A stretch of DNA of 64,000 nucleotides, taken from positions 1,922,001 through 1,986,000 of the forward strand of contig SDUX01000004.1 in the NCBI GenBank assembly GCA_008729055.1. Reading direction: 5' to 3'. Positions 32,136 through 41,598 of this stretch are shown here, piece by piece. The stretch's first letter is position 1. The number at the start of each line of letters is the position of its first letter. Under the pieces are notes generated by a model, which did not search any database, was not told the origin of the DNA, and saw nothing but the letters and a program-made list of their open reading frames with translations. The stretch is from Pyropia haitanensis (Eukaryota; Rhodophyta; Bangiophyceae; Bangiales; Bangiaceae). The position numbers and the translations under genes are program-made.

Positions 32136-33686
32136 ATGCCGTCGTACGCCAGTCCGTCCGTCGTCGCGTGCTCCACGTCCCCGACCTCACCTCGCTTCAC
32201 CGTTCCTTCCACCTGGTTCAATCACCCCCACACCTCGTCACCCTCCCGTTCGATCGCCATGCCCGGTGCCGCTTCTCGCGCGCGCGGCGGCGTTGCGGCG
32301 GCGGCCACTACTCGCAAGCGCTCTCGCTCTGCGGCTTACGATGTGCCGGCCGGCCTGTCGGACGAGGACGACGCCGACGAGGTGCTGGGCGGCTCCACTC
32401 CCAACGCGCGGACTGCTCGATTGTCGCCTGGTGACACACGCGGCATAGCTGAAGCTATCTTTCAGCACTCCAAGCCGTTGATGCTCTCCGAGTGGTCGAC
32501 CATTGCAGGTCGTCTGGAAGAGCAGGTCCTGCTGGCCGTGAAAGGCGAAACCGCCAAGCTGGTGACGTCTGATGGAGAGCTCGCCGCGCTTGTGCGTTGC
32601 TTGGTACGAGAAGAGCTTGACGCTTTTGCGGAGCGGCAGCCCAAGATGGACGCCACCCTCGCCGGCGTAAAGGCGGACGTACGGGAGGCGGTGGTGAACG
32701 CCATCAAGACAACACCGGCGGCGCGCAGTGCCGACCAAATGACCAAGGCCGAGGTATGCGCTGCCATCGGGACCGCCGTTGGCTACAAGAAGCTTCGTGA
32801 CCTGTTGCCGGAGGTGCTGAGCCGGCGCGTCGTGGCGATTGCGAAAGACGATTCAGACTTGCACGATGTTACCACCATCTCTTTTCCGGCGGCAAGCAAG
32901 AAGCGCAAGTCGTACGCGAACACTGAGTTTGACAAGATTGTCAAGTCGCTGGTGCACAAGTTGTACGAGCAGAACGCGATGAAGCCCGAGGAGCAACGCC
33001 CTCCTGTCCTTCGAAAGAAGGTGCGTCTGCTTGTCCATGACATGGACATGGTGGACGAGCTCATCACTGCGGCTGCGCGCGTGGCGCTGCACGACGGACG
33101 CTCCGAGGCAAGAAAGTTGTTCTTCCGTCTCTTTGCTTTCTTCTTGATGACCCCGGATGCCTGCATGGAGTTGCAGGAGCCTGACGCTGCGGAACCACCC
33201 CCCGGGGCTCGCGCATCGGCGCCCTACTACGCCGTGGGGATGTGTCTGCGTGCGTCTGCCAACGGCGTGGTCGGAGATGGTGAAGGCACGCACGTCATCA
33301 AACGGGTCGCGTGCCTGTACGACATCGCAGCGCAAATCCTGCAGGGCATTGTCATGCAACCATATCCGTTTGACGACGCTGTCGTCGACGCGTTTGCGCG
33401 TAACTTGCGCCACATGCTGACCTCCGACGACCGCACGTGGACAACAACGCCCATGAAAGAAGCGGAAGCTGTGACGGGGCCCGGCTCTTGGGCACTGCTG
33501 CTCCCCATGCTGGATTGTCGCGTGTCTTTGTCCAAGGAAGTGCAGACGCTGAAGCCGAGCGAGAAGTATTTGCTGCGCAGCAACACGGCGCCTGACAGTT
33601 CGGTGTCGGCTGATGCAGGCACGGCGACTGACAAGACTGCGAGCGCGAGTACGTCGGACGCGCCGGCGCAGCCGTCTTGGCTTTGA
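32136..33686 (+). CDS. Hypothetical protein of 475-516 residues with a basic N-terminus
   Basis: Two in-frame ATGs are possible, at 32136 and 32259 (MPGAASRARGG, followed by TTRKRSRSAAYDVP, a nuclear-localisation-like cluster). The rest is mostly helical: HSKPLMLSEWSTIAGRLEEQVL, LVRCLVREELDAFAERQP, AEVCAAIGTAVGYKKLRDLLPEV and RKLFFRLFAFFLMTPDACMEL. The tail is Ser/Thr/Ala-rich, ending QPSWL. I do not recognise a domain. It lies between the two transposase-like ORFs on the opposite strand. A nuclear accessory protein of the element is possible; that is inference. Confidence 0.5.
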   Translation: MPSYASPSVVACSTSPTSPRFTVPSTWFNHPHTSSPSRSIAMPGAASRARGGVAAAATTRKRSRSAAYDVPAGLSDEDDADEVLGGSTPNARTARLSPGDTRGIAEAIFQHSKPLMLSEWSTIAGRLEEQVLLAVKGETAKLVTSDGELAALVRCLVREELDAFAERQPKMDATLAGVKADVREAVVNAIKTTPAARSADQMTKAEVCAAIGTAVGYKKLRDLLPEVLSRRVVAIAKDDSDLHDVTTISFPAASKKRKSYANTEFDKIVKSLVHKLYEQNAMKPEEQRPPVLRKKVRLLVHDMDMVDELITAAARVALHDGRSEARKLFFRLFAFFLMTPDACMELQEPDAAEPPPGARASAPYYAVGMCLRASANGVVGDGEGTHVIKRVACLYDIAAQILQGIVMQPYPFDDAVVDAFARNLRHMLTSDDRTWTTTPMKEAEAVTGPGSWALLLPMLDCRVSLSKEVQTLKPSEKYLLRSNTAPDSSVSADAGTATDKTASASTSDAPAQPSWL

Positions 33687-34362
33687 TTCTGAGCGTCCTG
33701 TGCTGCTGGATAATGTCATCTTGATGCCTGAATGATCGTGGTCTTTGGAGCTTTGTCGCGGACGCTTTCTAGGGCGGTGTGTGTTCCACCACCGCACATG
33801 CAGACGCACTCCTGCCGTCTTCCGACGCGACGATGTTAAAATTTTGACGCAGACGCGGCGAGCGGTACTGCGCGGACGCCGACCGGTCATTAAAGGAGGG
33901 TGCCGCGTGACCTTCAGCACGACGCCATCGCAGTGCAGATTTGTTCATTGCACCAGGGGTCACGACTTCCCTGCGCTGCCGCGGTGCCACCGTCTGCGCG
34001 CGACCGTCGATGACCAACATTATGGAACACGCAGACGTCGATGATGGTTGGCGACGCGAAGAGTGCAGGCTGCTCCTGTTTCTCAACATCTGTCACATCA
34101 TGTCTACCACTATTTTGTTTTTCCAGAGAGGAAGGGAGATGGTGGGCGTCCGGAGATGGTATCTGATCCCGACGGCTGGGATGAAGGCATCTCCAAAGTG
34201 GTATCTGGATCAACAGGCGCCTGCTTCACGCAGTAACCCACGTGTCCGGGCGCACCACGCTCAGGACTCGTCCGAAGCGTCACCTCGTGGCTTATTTGAC
34301 ACTGTGTGCGTCGCGTGGGAACATTCTCTCTGTTTCGCACGCCTGCTTCGTCGAGCGGCGAC
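33687..34362. other. Spacer between the two plus-strand island genes
   Basis: This short region contains the likely terminator of the 32136 gene and the promoter of the ePHD gene, which follows in the same direction. No specific element was recognised. Confidence 0.4.
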
Positions 34363-36564
34363 ATGGTACGCGAGTGCAGCTGCGGGGATCGGCCTCCTGG
34401 CGGTGGTCTAAGCAGCCGCATGCTCGTGTGTCTTCGGTACCTGTCCACCATCCGCAGAGATGCTGAACGGCCTCCAGCAGTGCCGGGCGTCACTGCTACG
34501 CCTGTGAACTCTGCGGCAGGAGGACGTTCGTGGGCAAACTCGACGCAAGACTCGGCCGCGAACGCTCCTCCAACCTCCAAGAAGATGCGCACGACGACAT
34601 CGTCTTCGCATGGACCGTCTGATGTTCGCTGTAGCCCCCAGCGTCGTATTGATGATGCAATTGTGGTGAGAGGACACACGCCCCTCACGGGTACTCCTCT
34701 TCATGCGGTCGGCGCAGCACTGACGCGATCCGTCGGTGAGCCCGCCGCGGTTTTTGGGGTGCCGCATGCATCTCGTGATGCCACCACGGCGGCGCGATAC
34801 AACACGTTCGTTGAGAACAATCGCGAAGCCGCCGCTGTCCGTGACGAGTCCGTTCCCCCTGAGCTCGCCATCGCAGTGGAAGCGGCGCGGGACGCGGGCG
34901 CACGCGGCGCGCCATCGGTTGCGCAGGAGGCCATCCCGGACGGAGTTGCTCCGATACTGAAGGAAGCTGCACAATGTGACCATCCCACACTTTCGGCAGG
35001 CGGACGACAGCACGTTGCTGTACGACGTCTGCCATCAAGCCGAGTGCCACCGAGTGTTACGCCTGTGACTGCCGCGGATGCTGCGCGGCGACCTGTTTTG
35101 GCAAGTGAACCTGACGTTTTGTTGCATTCCATGGCACCGGCTGGTGCTGCACCCCCCGTGGGCGTTGCCCCCCGTGCCTACATTCTGGAAGCACCGTCCG
35201 CCGGTCTGTGTGACATCGCTGTTACCCCGAACGCTCCTGTCGCAGCTCTTCACACTGACGGCGCAGGTACTGCTGCACCATTTGAAACGGCGCCGGTCGG
35301 GGATGCGCGCGCTGCGCTGCGCACGATCGATGGGAAAAGTGTCGTCGGAGACGGTGCAGATGTGGCAGATGCACGAAGCGGTGAACCTGCCCTGCCGCGG
35401 ACCGAGTTCGCAGAGAGACAACCGGAGAACAACGCCGCACATGAGAGATCGGGACCCTCCCCGGCCTCGGCACCCGTACCTGACCCTGACACACGTTCTC
35501 GTCAGACAATGCCGGTGCCGGGTGTACCGGGAGCTGCTTCCTTGCCCATCGGCGCTGTGGCCGATGGAGAGTCCGCCGGTGCAGCACCAACGCCGCGTGC
35601 CTGTACTCCAGTTGATGTATCGGATAGAACGCACAGTGCTGCTCGCTCCGGGGGGAGTCAGGAACAAGAACGTGTCCAGGAGTGCGCTCAAGTGAGATAT
35701 AAGCTGAGCACGAATGCAGTGGCGACAGGGACGCCGGCGGCAGTCACTGATGAAGCAGAACAAGGTGCAGTTGAACAAGAGCCAGCAGCTGTCGACAACG
35801 CTGACGAGCCCGAGCCATTGCCGAGCAGAGACGCACCGGACAATGAAACCGAGATGGAAGCAGCACCGGCCACCACGGGACCGAAATCGTGCTCCGTGGA
35901 GTCCGAGAGTGATTCTGACTTTGAACGTGCTACTATTCCACCGATGCTGGCTGCCCGCCCGCCTATCGGCAACGAACGAGCTTTCGTCCGCGTGCCTGCG
36001 GCGGCGGCGGCGCCATTCCGTCATCCTCTGGCTGTATGGGACGACGCCCCTTGGTCCGACGACGACGAGGATGCAGCGGAGATGCAACCCGAACCGAGCC
36101 CACCCGCGCCTGAGGAACCCGCCCCGCCTGCGGAGCCATCACCTCCTTGCGGGCTATGTCCTCAATACGACTCAGGGGACCTGAGCCCCCTTCCGATGCT
36201 TCCGGTGCGTGTGCGGCGCTCTTCTTTTGGTCAGCCGGCCAAGCACGTGATGGTGCATCACGAATGCGCAGAGTGGGCGCCAGAGGTGTATTGGACAAGC
36301 GACGACAAGGTCGTGAACTTGGACACCGCATACACGCGCGGTCGTCGCATGCGATGCTCTGCGTGTGACACACGGGGAGCGACCATCGGATGTCACGTGG
36401 ACTCTTGTCGTCGCATCTTCCATTACCGGTGCTTGGACGTTGCAAGATGTGTAGTCGACGACACCCAATACGCTGTGTATTGCGAGGCACACTCGGCCGT
36501 GCCGGATGCAGCTCTCTTCCGCTCTGTGACCGGTGCGTGGGCGTGCCGTGTCCCCGAAGGCTGA
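34363..36564 (+). CDS. Protein with C-terminal extended PHD (ePHD) finger, 733 residues
   Basis: The first ATG in the open frame is at 34363. The first 600 residues are Pro/Ala/Ser/Glu-rich and probably disordered. The last 130 form a full ePHD domain: CGLC, then VHHECAEWAPEV, then MRCSACDTRGATIGCHVDSC, FHYRCLD, and YCEAH. The spacing C-x2-C...H-x2-C...C-x2-C...C-x4-C...H-x2-C...C-x2-H is the pattern seen in eukaryotic chromatin regulators (JADE, BRPF, AF10 and MLL-type). No separate canonical PHD or catalytic domain is seen. It lies between the transposase-like ORFs, so it is probably cargo or an accessory gene. ePHD modules bind histones or nucleic acid; a role in targeting insertion is inference. 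Confidence 0.7.
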   Translation: MVRECSCGDRPPGGGLSSRMLVCLRYLSTIRRDAERPPAVPGVTATPVNSAAGGRSWANSTQDSAANAPPTSKKMRTTTSSSHGPSDVRCSPQRRIDDAIVVRGHTPLTGTPLHAVGAALTRSVGEPAAVFGVPHASRDATTAARYNTFVENNREAAAVRDESVPPELAIAVEAARDAGARGAPSVAQEAIPDGVAPILKEAAQCDHPTLSAGGRQHVAVRRLPSSRVPPSVTPVTAADAARRPVLASEPDVLLHSMAPAGAAPPVGVAPRAYILEAPSAGLCDIAVTPNAPVAALHTDGAGTAAPFETAPVGDARAALRTIDGKSVVGDGADVADARSGEPALPRTEFAERQPENNAAHERSGPSPASAPVPDPDTRSRQTMPVPGVPGAASLPIGAVADGESAGAAPTPRACTPVDVSDRTHSAARSGGSQEQERVQECAQVRYKLSTNAVATGTPAAVTDEAEQGAVEQEPAAVDNADEPEPLPSRDAPDNETEMEAAPATTGPKSCSVESESDSDFERATIPPMLAARPPIGNERAFVRVPAAAAAPFRHPLAVWDDAPWSDDDEDAAEMQPEPSPPAPEEPAPPAEPSPPCGLCPQYDSGDLSPLPMLPVRVRRSSFGQPAKHVMVHHECAEWAPEVYWTSDDKVVNLDTAYTRGRRMRCSACDTRGATIGCHVDSCRRIFHYRCLDVARCVVDDTQYAVYCEAHSAVPDAALFRSVTGAWACRVPEG

Positions 36565-36848
36565 CTCCACTGCTTACCCCGCTCGTTTTCACTGACCATT
36601 TGGCACGTGTCGGCATGGCCCGCACGCACGACACACCGTCCTTTTTCTGCCCGTACACACGTCTGGGACTGGACGCATAGTCCCTTTCTCACATACTTTC
36701 TCCACGCTTCCCTCAACATCCGCTTTCATGAAGGCAGCGTTCCCCAATGGTGTTTCGGCCAATCGGTTACTACACAAGAGCCAGCACACGCAATCGGCTG
36801 CACGCAGGAACACAATGAGAGCGTCTCATTTACACGAGGCAGACAAAG

Positions 36849-38660
36849 TCATTCGTCCCCCGCTGAAGAGAGCCCCACTCGTACGGCACTGCAAATGCTA
36901 GTCGTCCGCGCGGTTGTCCTGGCCATACTGACCTCAGCGCTGCTGCCCATGTGTCCGTACTTGCTCCCTGGTATGGCCGGAATCCGGTAGTCGCACAGAG
37001 GGCAGGGACTCTTAGCAGAATATCCAAGCATCATGCTGGTCTTGGATACCTGCAAGTAGTCACCGACGAACATACAGACATCAGCGAAGACGCGAACGGC
37101 TGTGCCGTCAGATGCCCGACACAGCCATCCAACGGTTGCTCCATGTACCAAGTCGGGCGTGATAGCGCGTAGAACGTGATCGGAGTCAACGCCAGGTGGT
37201 GTCGCAGCTATGGTGCGGCTTGCCCCACTGCTACGCCGGTCCTCATACAACCAGCTGAGGTAGCTCATGTACACACCGCCGAGACTGGCACTCTTGCCCC
37301 GACGCGCCTCGAAGTCATCAGAATTGAAACAGATGGACACGATAATGAAGCGCTCACCATCCTTCACACCAGTAGTGGCACGGCGACTTCCCGAACACAA
37401 CTGATCACCTCCGTTGGCAGAAGCGCCGTTCTCGGTCGGAGCCTGCGTGTCTCCAGCGGAAGCAACAACGACAACCCTCTGCACTTCACGCGCAGTAGAG
37501 CTGTCACTGTCGGGGAGCCAGGTGATGACGGGAAGCTCAATGGCGGACCATTGACGAGTGACAAGCGTGCCACTTTCGTCGCCGGAACCGACAATCACGA
37601 AGTCGCCTGCGTGTAACTCGCCGTCGTCACCGACACCAGAATGATATGAACAAAAGTGCGCGTCTGCGACAACGATGCGGACTCGGGGCAGAGGAGACGC
37701 CAGTATGAGGTCAATGGTGTCGCCGACAGATATTCCCTGCCCGTCAAGGATGAACCGTTGCACAGTCGCACCGGACAACAGAACTTTGGCTCGGTCGTTA
37801 AAAAACGGCGAGTCAACAAACTCCGGCTCGAGGACACGATCGTCGTTAGACCGACGGCCAGCGGCAGAAAACAAGCGGCACGTCTCCGCAAAAGCAATGT
37901 CTCGTCGTACGTGTGCACTGGGTTGGATGTACTTCACTGACATGATGCCGTTGCCATCAGCAAGAGGCACATCGGCGGTGCAGACGGGCAACAACCATGA
38001 CGAAACGAGGGGCGCAATGCGGCCACGCACATAGCTTAGAGATGGAAGAGTTGCCCCGGTTGACAAGTTAAACCCAGCGCGAACCATGTCGTACAACTCC
38101 TCGGTGAGCTGCTTCGCACCCCGTAGCAAAAGGTACGCATAGAGGTCTTGCTCGTCCCGAAAAATAGACGTACATTGAGGAAGCCGAGAACCGGGTACGC
38201 AGGGTGCTCGGGAGTCATCTTCAGCAAGCACGAGAGGTGGCGCCGGGGGAAGACTCTCTGCTGTGCCGTCGCTGCCTCCTGCCGCCGCAACAACATCACC
38301 AACGGCTTCACCGTCATCCTCGGACTCACCATCGGACAAAGTGTCCCCAGGAAGTACGTCCAAGAGCACGTCATCTGCACTGTCCGACCCAACAGGCTGC
38401 GCAGCAGGACCAGAAGCAGCGACGTTGCCGGCCTCATCGGTACTCCCATCAGCACGCGCCATGGTCACTGCGCAGTCTTCTGCCACAGCGGCGGGGGAAC
38501 CTGCGACACCGGAATCGGCGCCTTCAACAGGGAAGTCCTCGCCAGATGCTGCGACCATGGATGCTCTCGCAGCCGAGAGCATGCGGTTGACCTGATTCCA
38601 ACGCCGAGGCGATGGCGCAGCGGACAGCTCCGTGCGTGACTTCCGCCGCCCGCGACGCAT
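36849..38660 (-). CDS. TNP2-type DDE transposase, N-terminal part
   Basis: The ATG at 38660 (MRRGRRKSRTELS) begins a basic N-terminus followed by an acidic region. The family-like core is LTEELYDMVRAGF...LPSLSYVRGRIAPLV. The RNase-H-like part has FIIVSICFNSDDFEARRGK and SLGGVYMSYLSWLY, then DVCMFVGDYLQVSKTSMMLGYSAKSPCPLCDYRIP. The last is the D-x...K/H-x-x-x-C-x2-C motif of TNP2/Plavaka-like transposases, with candidate catalytic Asp residues in SDDF and GDYLQ. The frame stops at 36849 soon after, and a GTACGA donor-like site lies at about 36892. The C-terminal half is at 29953-31410. The separation by 5.4 kb with two opposite-strand genes is unusual. Confidence 0.55.
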   Translation of the reverse strand: MRRGRRKSRTELSAAPSPRRWNQVNRMLSAARASMVAASGEDFPVEGADSGVAGSPAAVAEDCAVTMARADGSTDEAGNVAASGPAAQPVGSDSADDVLLDVLPGDTLSDGESEDDGEAVGDVVAAAGGSDGTAESLPPAPPLVLAEDDSRAPCVPGSRLPQCTSIFRDEQDLYAYLLLRGAKQLTEELYDMVRAGFNLSTGATLPSLSYVRGRIAPLVSSWLLPVCTADVPLADGNGIMSVKYIQPSAHVRRDIAFAETCRLFSAAGRRSNDDRVLEPEFVDSPFFNDRAKVLLSGATVQRFILDGQGISVGDTIDLILASPLPRVRIVVADAHFCSYHSGVGDDGELHAGDFVIVGSGDESGTLVTRQWSAIELPVITWLPDSDSSTAREVQRVVVVASAGDTQAPTENGASANGGDQLCSGSRRATTGVKDGERFIIVSICFNSDDFEARRGKSASLGGVYMSYLSWLYEDRRSSGASRTIAATPPGVDSDHVLRAITPDLVHGATVGWLCRASDGTAVRVFADVCMFVGDYLQVSKTSMMLGYSAKSPCPLCDYRIPAIPGSKYGHMGSSAEVSMARTTARTTSICSAVRVGLSSAGDE

Positions 38661-39240
38661 GATGAACCGGTGTGGGCACCACAGAGGCAGACCCCTCAAC
38701 AGAGGACATTCACAATCTGTCCGGGTTCGGATCAGAGCAACCGACGTCACGTTCGAGAGAGTACATGCATCTCCTCGTCACCGCGCTCAAACGGAGTGAC
38801 CAGAATGCCGGCACACAAGCACCGGAGCCAGTTCAGCAACCGCGTCTACAGACTTCACGTTCCATACACAGCCTGTCCCGTCGACTGCTGCTCACTATGT
38901 CCGCCAGAGGGGGACGACGGCCCACCGGGGATCCCTCAAAAACGCGACAGACCGTGACCAAGCGACCGCTCTTGCTAGACGACCGCACAAAGTCGACCAG
39001 ATAGCGCGCGGCATATTCGTACCATCTGATGTGTGACAGTCCCTTTCTCGTTTCTGTAACAGAAAAAAATCAGACTCGTGGGACAATGGCTTGAGAGACT
39101 GGCACAATAGCGGGGATTCTGAAACATGGTCATCGTTCATATCATCCTTCCGAAAACAGCCCTAAGCTGGTGCGCGAAGCTCTTGTAGTTCCACCGCAGG
39201 TGAGCAGAAGAACATGACTGATTTTTACTCCTTGCAAGAC
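38661..39240. other. Right part of the low-GC island, no gene seen
   Basis: The sequence includes AGAAAAAAATCAG and other A-rich patches. It probably contains the promoter of the minus-strand transposase ORF and the right border. No inverted repeat matching the left border was found. Confidence 0.4.
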
Positions 39241-41598
39241 TTCAGATTAGCTGTGGGGTGCTGTGGCCAGAATGGGGACGTTTTCTAAATGGTGACAGAT
39301 CTTGGGAAAGCGCGGTGGCAGCGGCGGCGGGCGCAATGCGGAAACGGGGACGCGCGTGGACGGGTGTGCCGTCGCCCGACGCGGCCCGCTGTGGCGGACC
39401 CCGCACGCGGCGGACGGGGCGGCGCGGGCATGGCGGGGGCAGCGGCCGCCCAGAGGCGGCCACCGTCGGACGTGAGCAAAAAAAAAAAAAAAATACAGGC
39501 CAAACGCGTTTTGGTACGCGTACGAGTGGCAGACAGCTGCACCGTGGCGTGCTCCTGCACAGAGGTAGCGGTCGACACCAGGATGGACGCAGGTGTCCCA
39601 CCCACTGGCAGCGGCTGGTACCGCACGCGGCTGGCTGGCAGCAGCCCCAGCGGCAAGCACACGAGCCGTCCACGCGGCCTTTTCCAAGACAATTCGCCCG
39701 AGGCGCCCAACAGATGGTCCGTAGCGGCCGTGAACGGGCAGCTGTGCGGCCAATAGGCGGTTCTAAACGGGCGGCACCACCAAGTACGGACACCCACACC
39801 GACAACGGAGGAACAAAAACAGAGCAGCCAAAACAGGTTCCACGTGGGTCCATGTCAGAACACGCTGTACGGCCGGAGAGTGATGGACGCATGCAGCACC
39901 ACACGCGGGGACTGCCCTCCCATCCTGTCAGTCGAAAGATGCAAAGAGTGTCTTCTCATCACGGTTAGTAAGGCCGGTAAAATCTTGTTCATCACGCAGA
40001 CAGGGGAGCAGCCAGCGAGTAGTGGCTGAAGGCGGCCGTACAACGGCGCCGGGGTCACGCTCCATACCTTGTCGACCTCGATGGGTGGTGCAGACACCAC
40101 CACCCATCGGCATAGCTCGAGACAACAGCCGGGGGAAGCGACACGAGCAACCGCCTACGGCCAGTTCTGTCACGCACACGGCAGCGCCGGTGAACCTGAC
40201 CAGGCCAAGGCAACGGAACCGCCTTGGTTGCCGCAAGCGCAATGTCGCGGCCGACCAGTCGATAAACACAAACGGAAGCAGTACTACGCCGTCAGTCGTC
40301 GCTGACCCACGGGACCACCATACTCACACGTCAACCCAGTCGTGGTGGACACGGTGCCCTCGGGATAAAAAACCTTCTTCACATTACGATGATTCATAAC
40401 GTCGTCAGTCCAAGTGTTGAAATAATAGTTGAGTTCGTCCTCGGGCAGAGCGTGCGCCTGGGGGACAGTCAGCACAGTGCCATCGCCAACATACCTCGTA
40501 TGACCGCGTGGCCGACACCGAGCCGCTAGCCAAGTAGAGGGCCCGTCCAAGACAGATACGTGAGCGTCAACAACAGTAAACGCTGGACCAAAGAGAAAGA
40601 ACACCTTCACCATCCTGCAGCAGCATGACCCAGAGCGGCCCTGCAGCCAAACACACACGCAGCGCGGGAGCGTCCAAGCAGCACGGTTCAGCCGATACAA
40701 CACTGGTCAGTCATCGAGAACAAACATCGCCACGGGACCAAAATCTCCCGCCGCACGGCGGCCAGAGAGTGCACCGGCTGGTAGCAGCGCATAGACACAC
40801 AGGCCTCAGACTGTCAGAGGTGCGAAAAAATGTTCTCTACTTGCGCAATGGCTCATGGCCACCGCTTCAGTTCAAAGTGAAGAAAATTACGCTTGTCATC
40901 GCAGGCAAGCACATGCGCAAAAGGGAGCACCCACAGCCGCAACACGGACCGGCACACGGGAGGAAAACACCAGCGAACCCTTGACAAAGTCCATCATCAT
41001 CCATGATGACGCTCAAGAGGGTAGCCGGCCGAGGGACACGGCATGAAGACGGCGGGTGAGATACATCTTGCGACACTGGGGTCACAGAACAAGACACACC
41101 CGTGCTGCCTAGATGTCGGGACCGGGAGTGTGGACATCCATGTGACTGCGCTCGGGATTGGCGACCCACGACGGCGACGTGAAGCCACATCAGCCAAGGT
41201 CGAGGGTGCAGATCAAAGAGTCCTCCATTTGATCTTCCCACCGCCAGGACTTGTCCACCACGATGACAAGTATGTGGCCATGTGCGCCCTCGACAGAGTA
41301 GTTATTGTAGTGGTGATCAAGTATTTTTCAAGTCGTCTGAAGAAGCACGGCACACCTGTCGATGCTCAATTGACCGGTCGGTCCAAATGATAGTAGCCCC
41401 CGAGTCGATCCCATCGGTTGGCGGCGTCGCGGGCGTTCGCGCCGTCGCTGTGGGCACATCCGCATTACCAGCGCTGGTATCCTGCCGCCGGTCGCCGCAC
41501 TCACATCCCCTTCCCGCTGCCGATTGTCCCCCTCATCGTGCATCTGTCGGTCACCCCCGTCGTGTGTGCGGCCGTGAGCCCCGGTGCGCGTGCCCACC
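39241..41598. other. Mixed-composition region without a recognised gene
   Basis: A GC-rich block (39310-39470) ends in A15 at 39480-39494, then intermediate-GC sequence runs up to the eS24 gene. Open frames are present on both strands and none could be assigned. A 12-bp-arm hairpin with a 7-base loop (arm CGATGGGTGGTG) lies at 40079-40109. One minus-strand ORF is listed separately. Confidence 0.35.
40284..40613 (-). CDS. Hypothetical 109-residue ORF
   Basis: The frame starts MVKVFFLFGPAFTVVDAHVSV and includes ALPEDELNYYFNTWTDD and VKKVFYPEGTVSTT. The composition is protein-like and different from the shadow frames around it. It has no recognised domain and may be one exon of a larger gene. 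It is a candidate only. Confidence 0.2.
   Translation of the reverse strand: MVKVFFLFGPAFTVVDAHVSVLDGPSTWLAARCRPRGHTRYVGDGTVLTVPQAHALPEDELNYYFNTWTDDVMNHRNVKKVFYPEGTVSTTTGLTCEYGGPVGQRRLTA

Larger units (their letters stand above)
25083..39240. mobile_element. 14-kb low-GC island: putative large DNA transposon or nested transposons
   Basis: GC content drops sharply at 25082 and returns near 39300. Inside are two TNP2-type transposase ORFs, a C2H2 ORF, an ePHD gene and two unknown genes, with normal amino-acid composition and few homopolymers. No other recognisable host gene lies inside. I compared the two edges for terminal inverted repeats and found none, so the borders are set by composition only. 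The mobile-element call rests on the transposase-like ORFs. It could be one element with cargo, several nested elements, or an old integrated segment. Confidence 0.5.

Noticed and set aside
25083..39240. Low-GC island as organellar DNA or an integrated virus
   Set aside because: No plastid, mitochondrial or viral hallmark gene (capsid, packaging ATPase, polymerase) was recognised, whereas transposase motifs are present.
39480..39494. A15 tract as the poly(A) tail of a retroposed gene
   Set aside because: No processed-gene sequence or target duplication is seen next to it.
40079..40109. 12-bp stem, 7-base loop as a bacterial-type terminator
   Set aside because: There is no U-rich tail and the context is eukaryotic; it is only noted as a hairpin.
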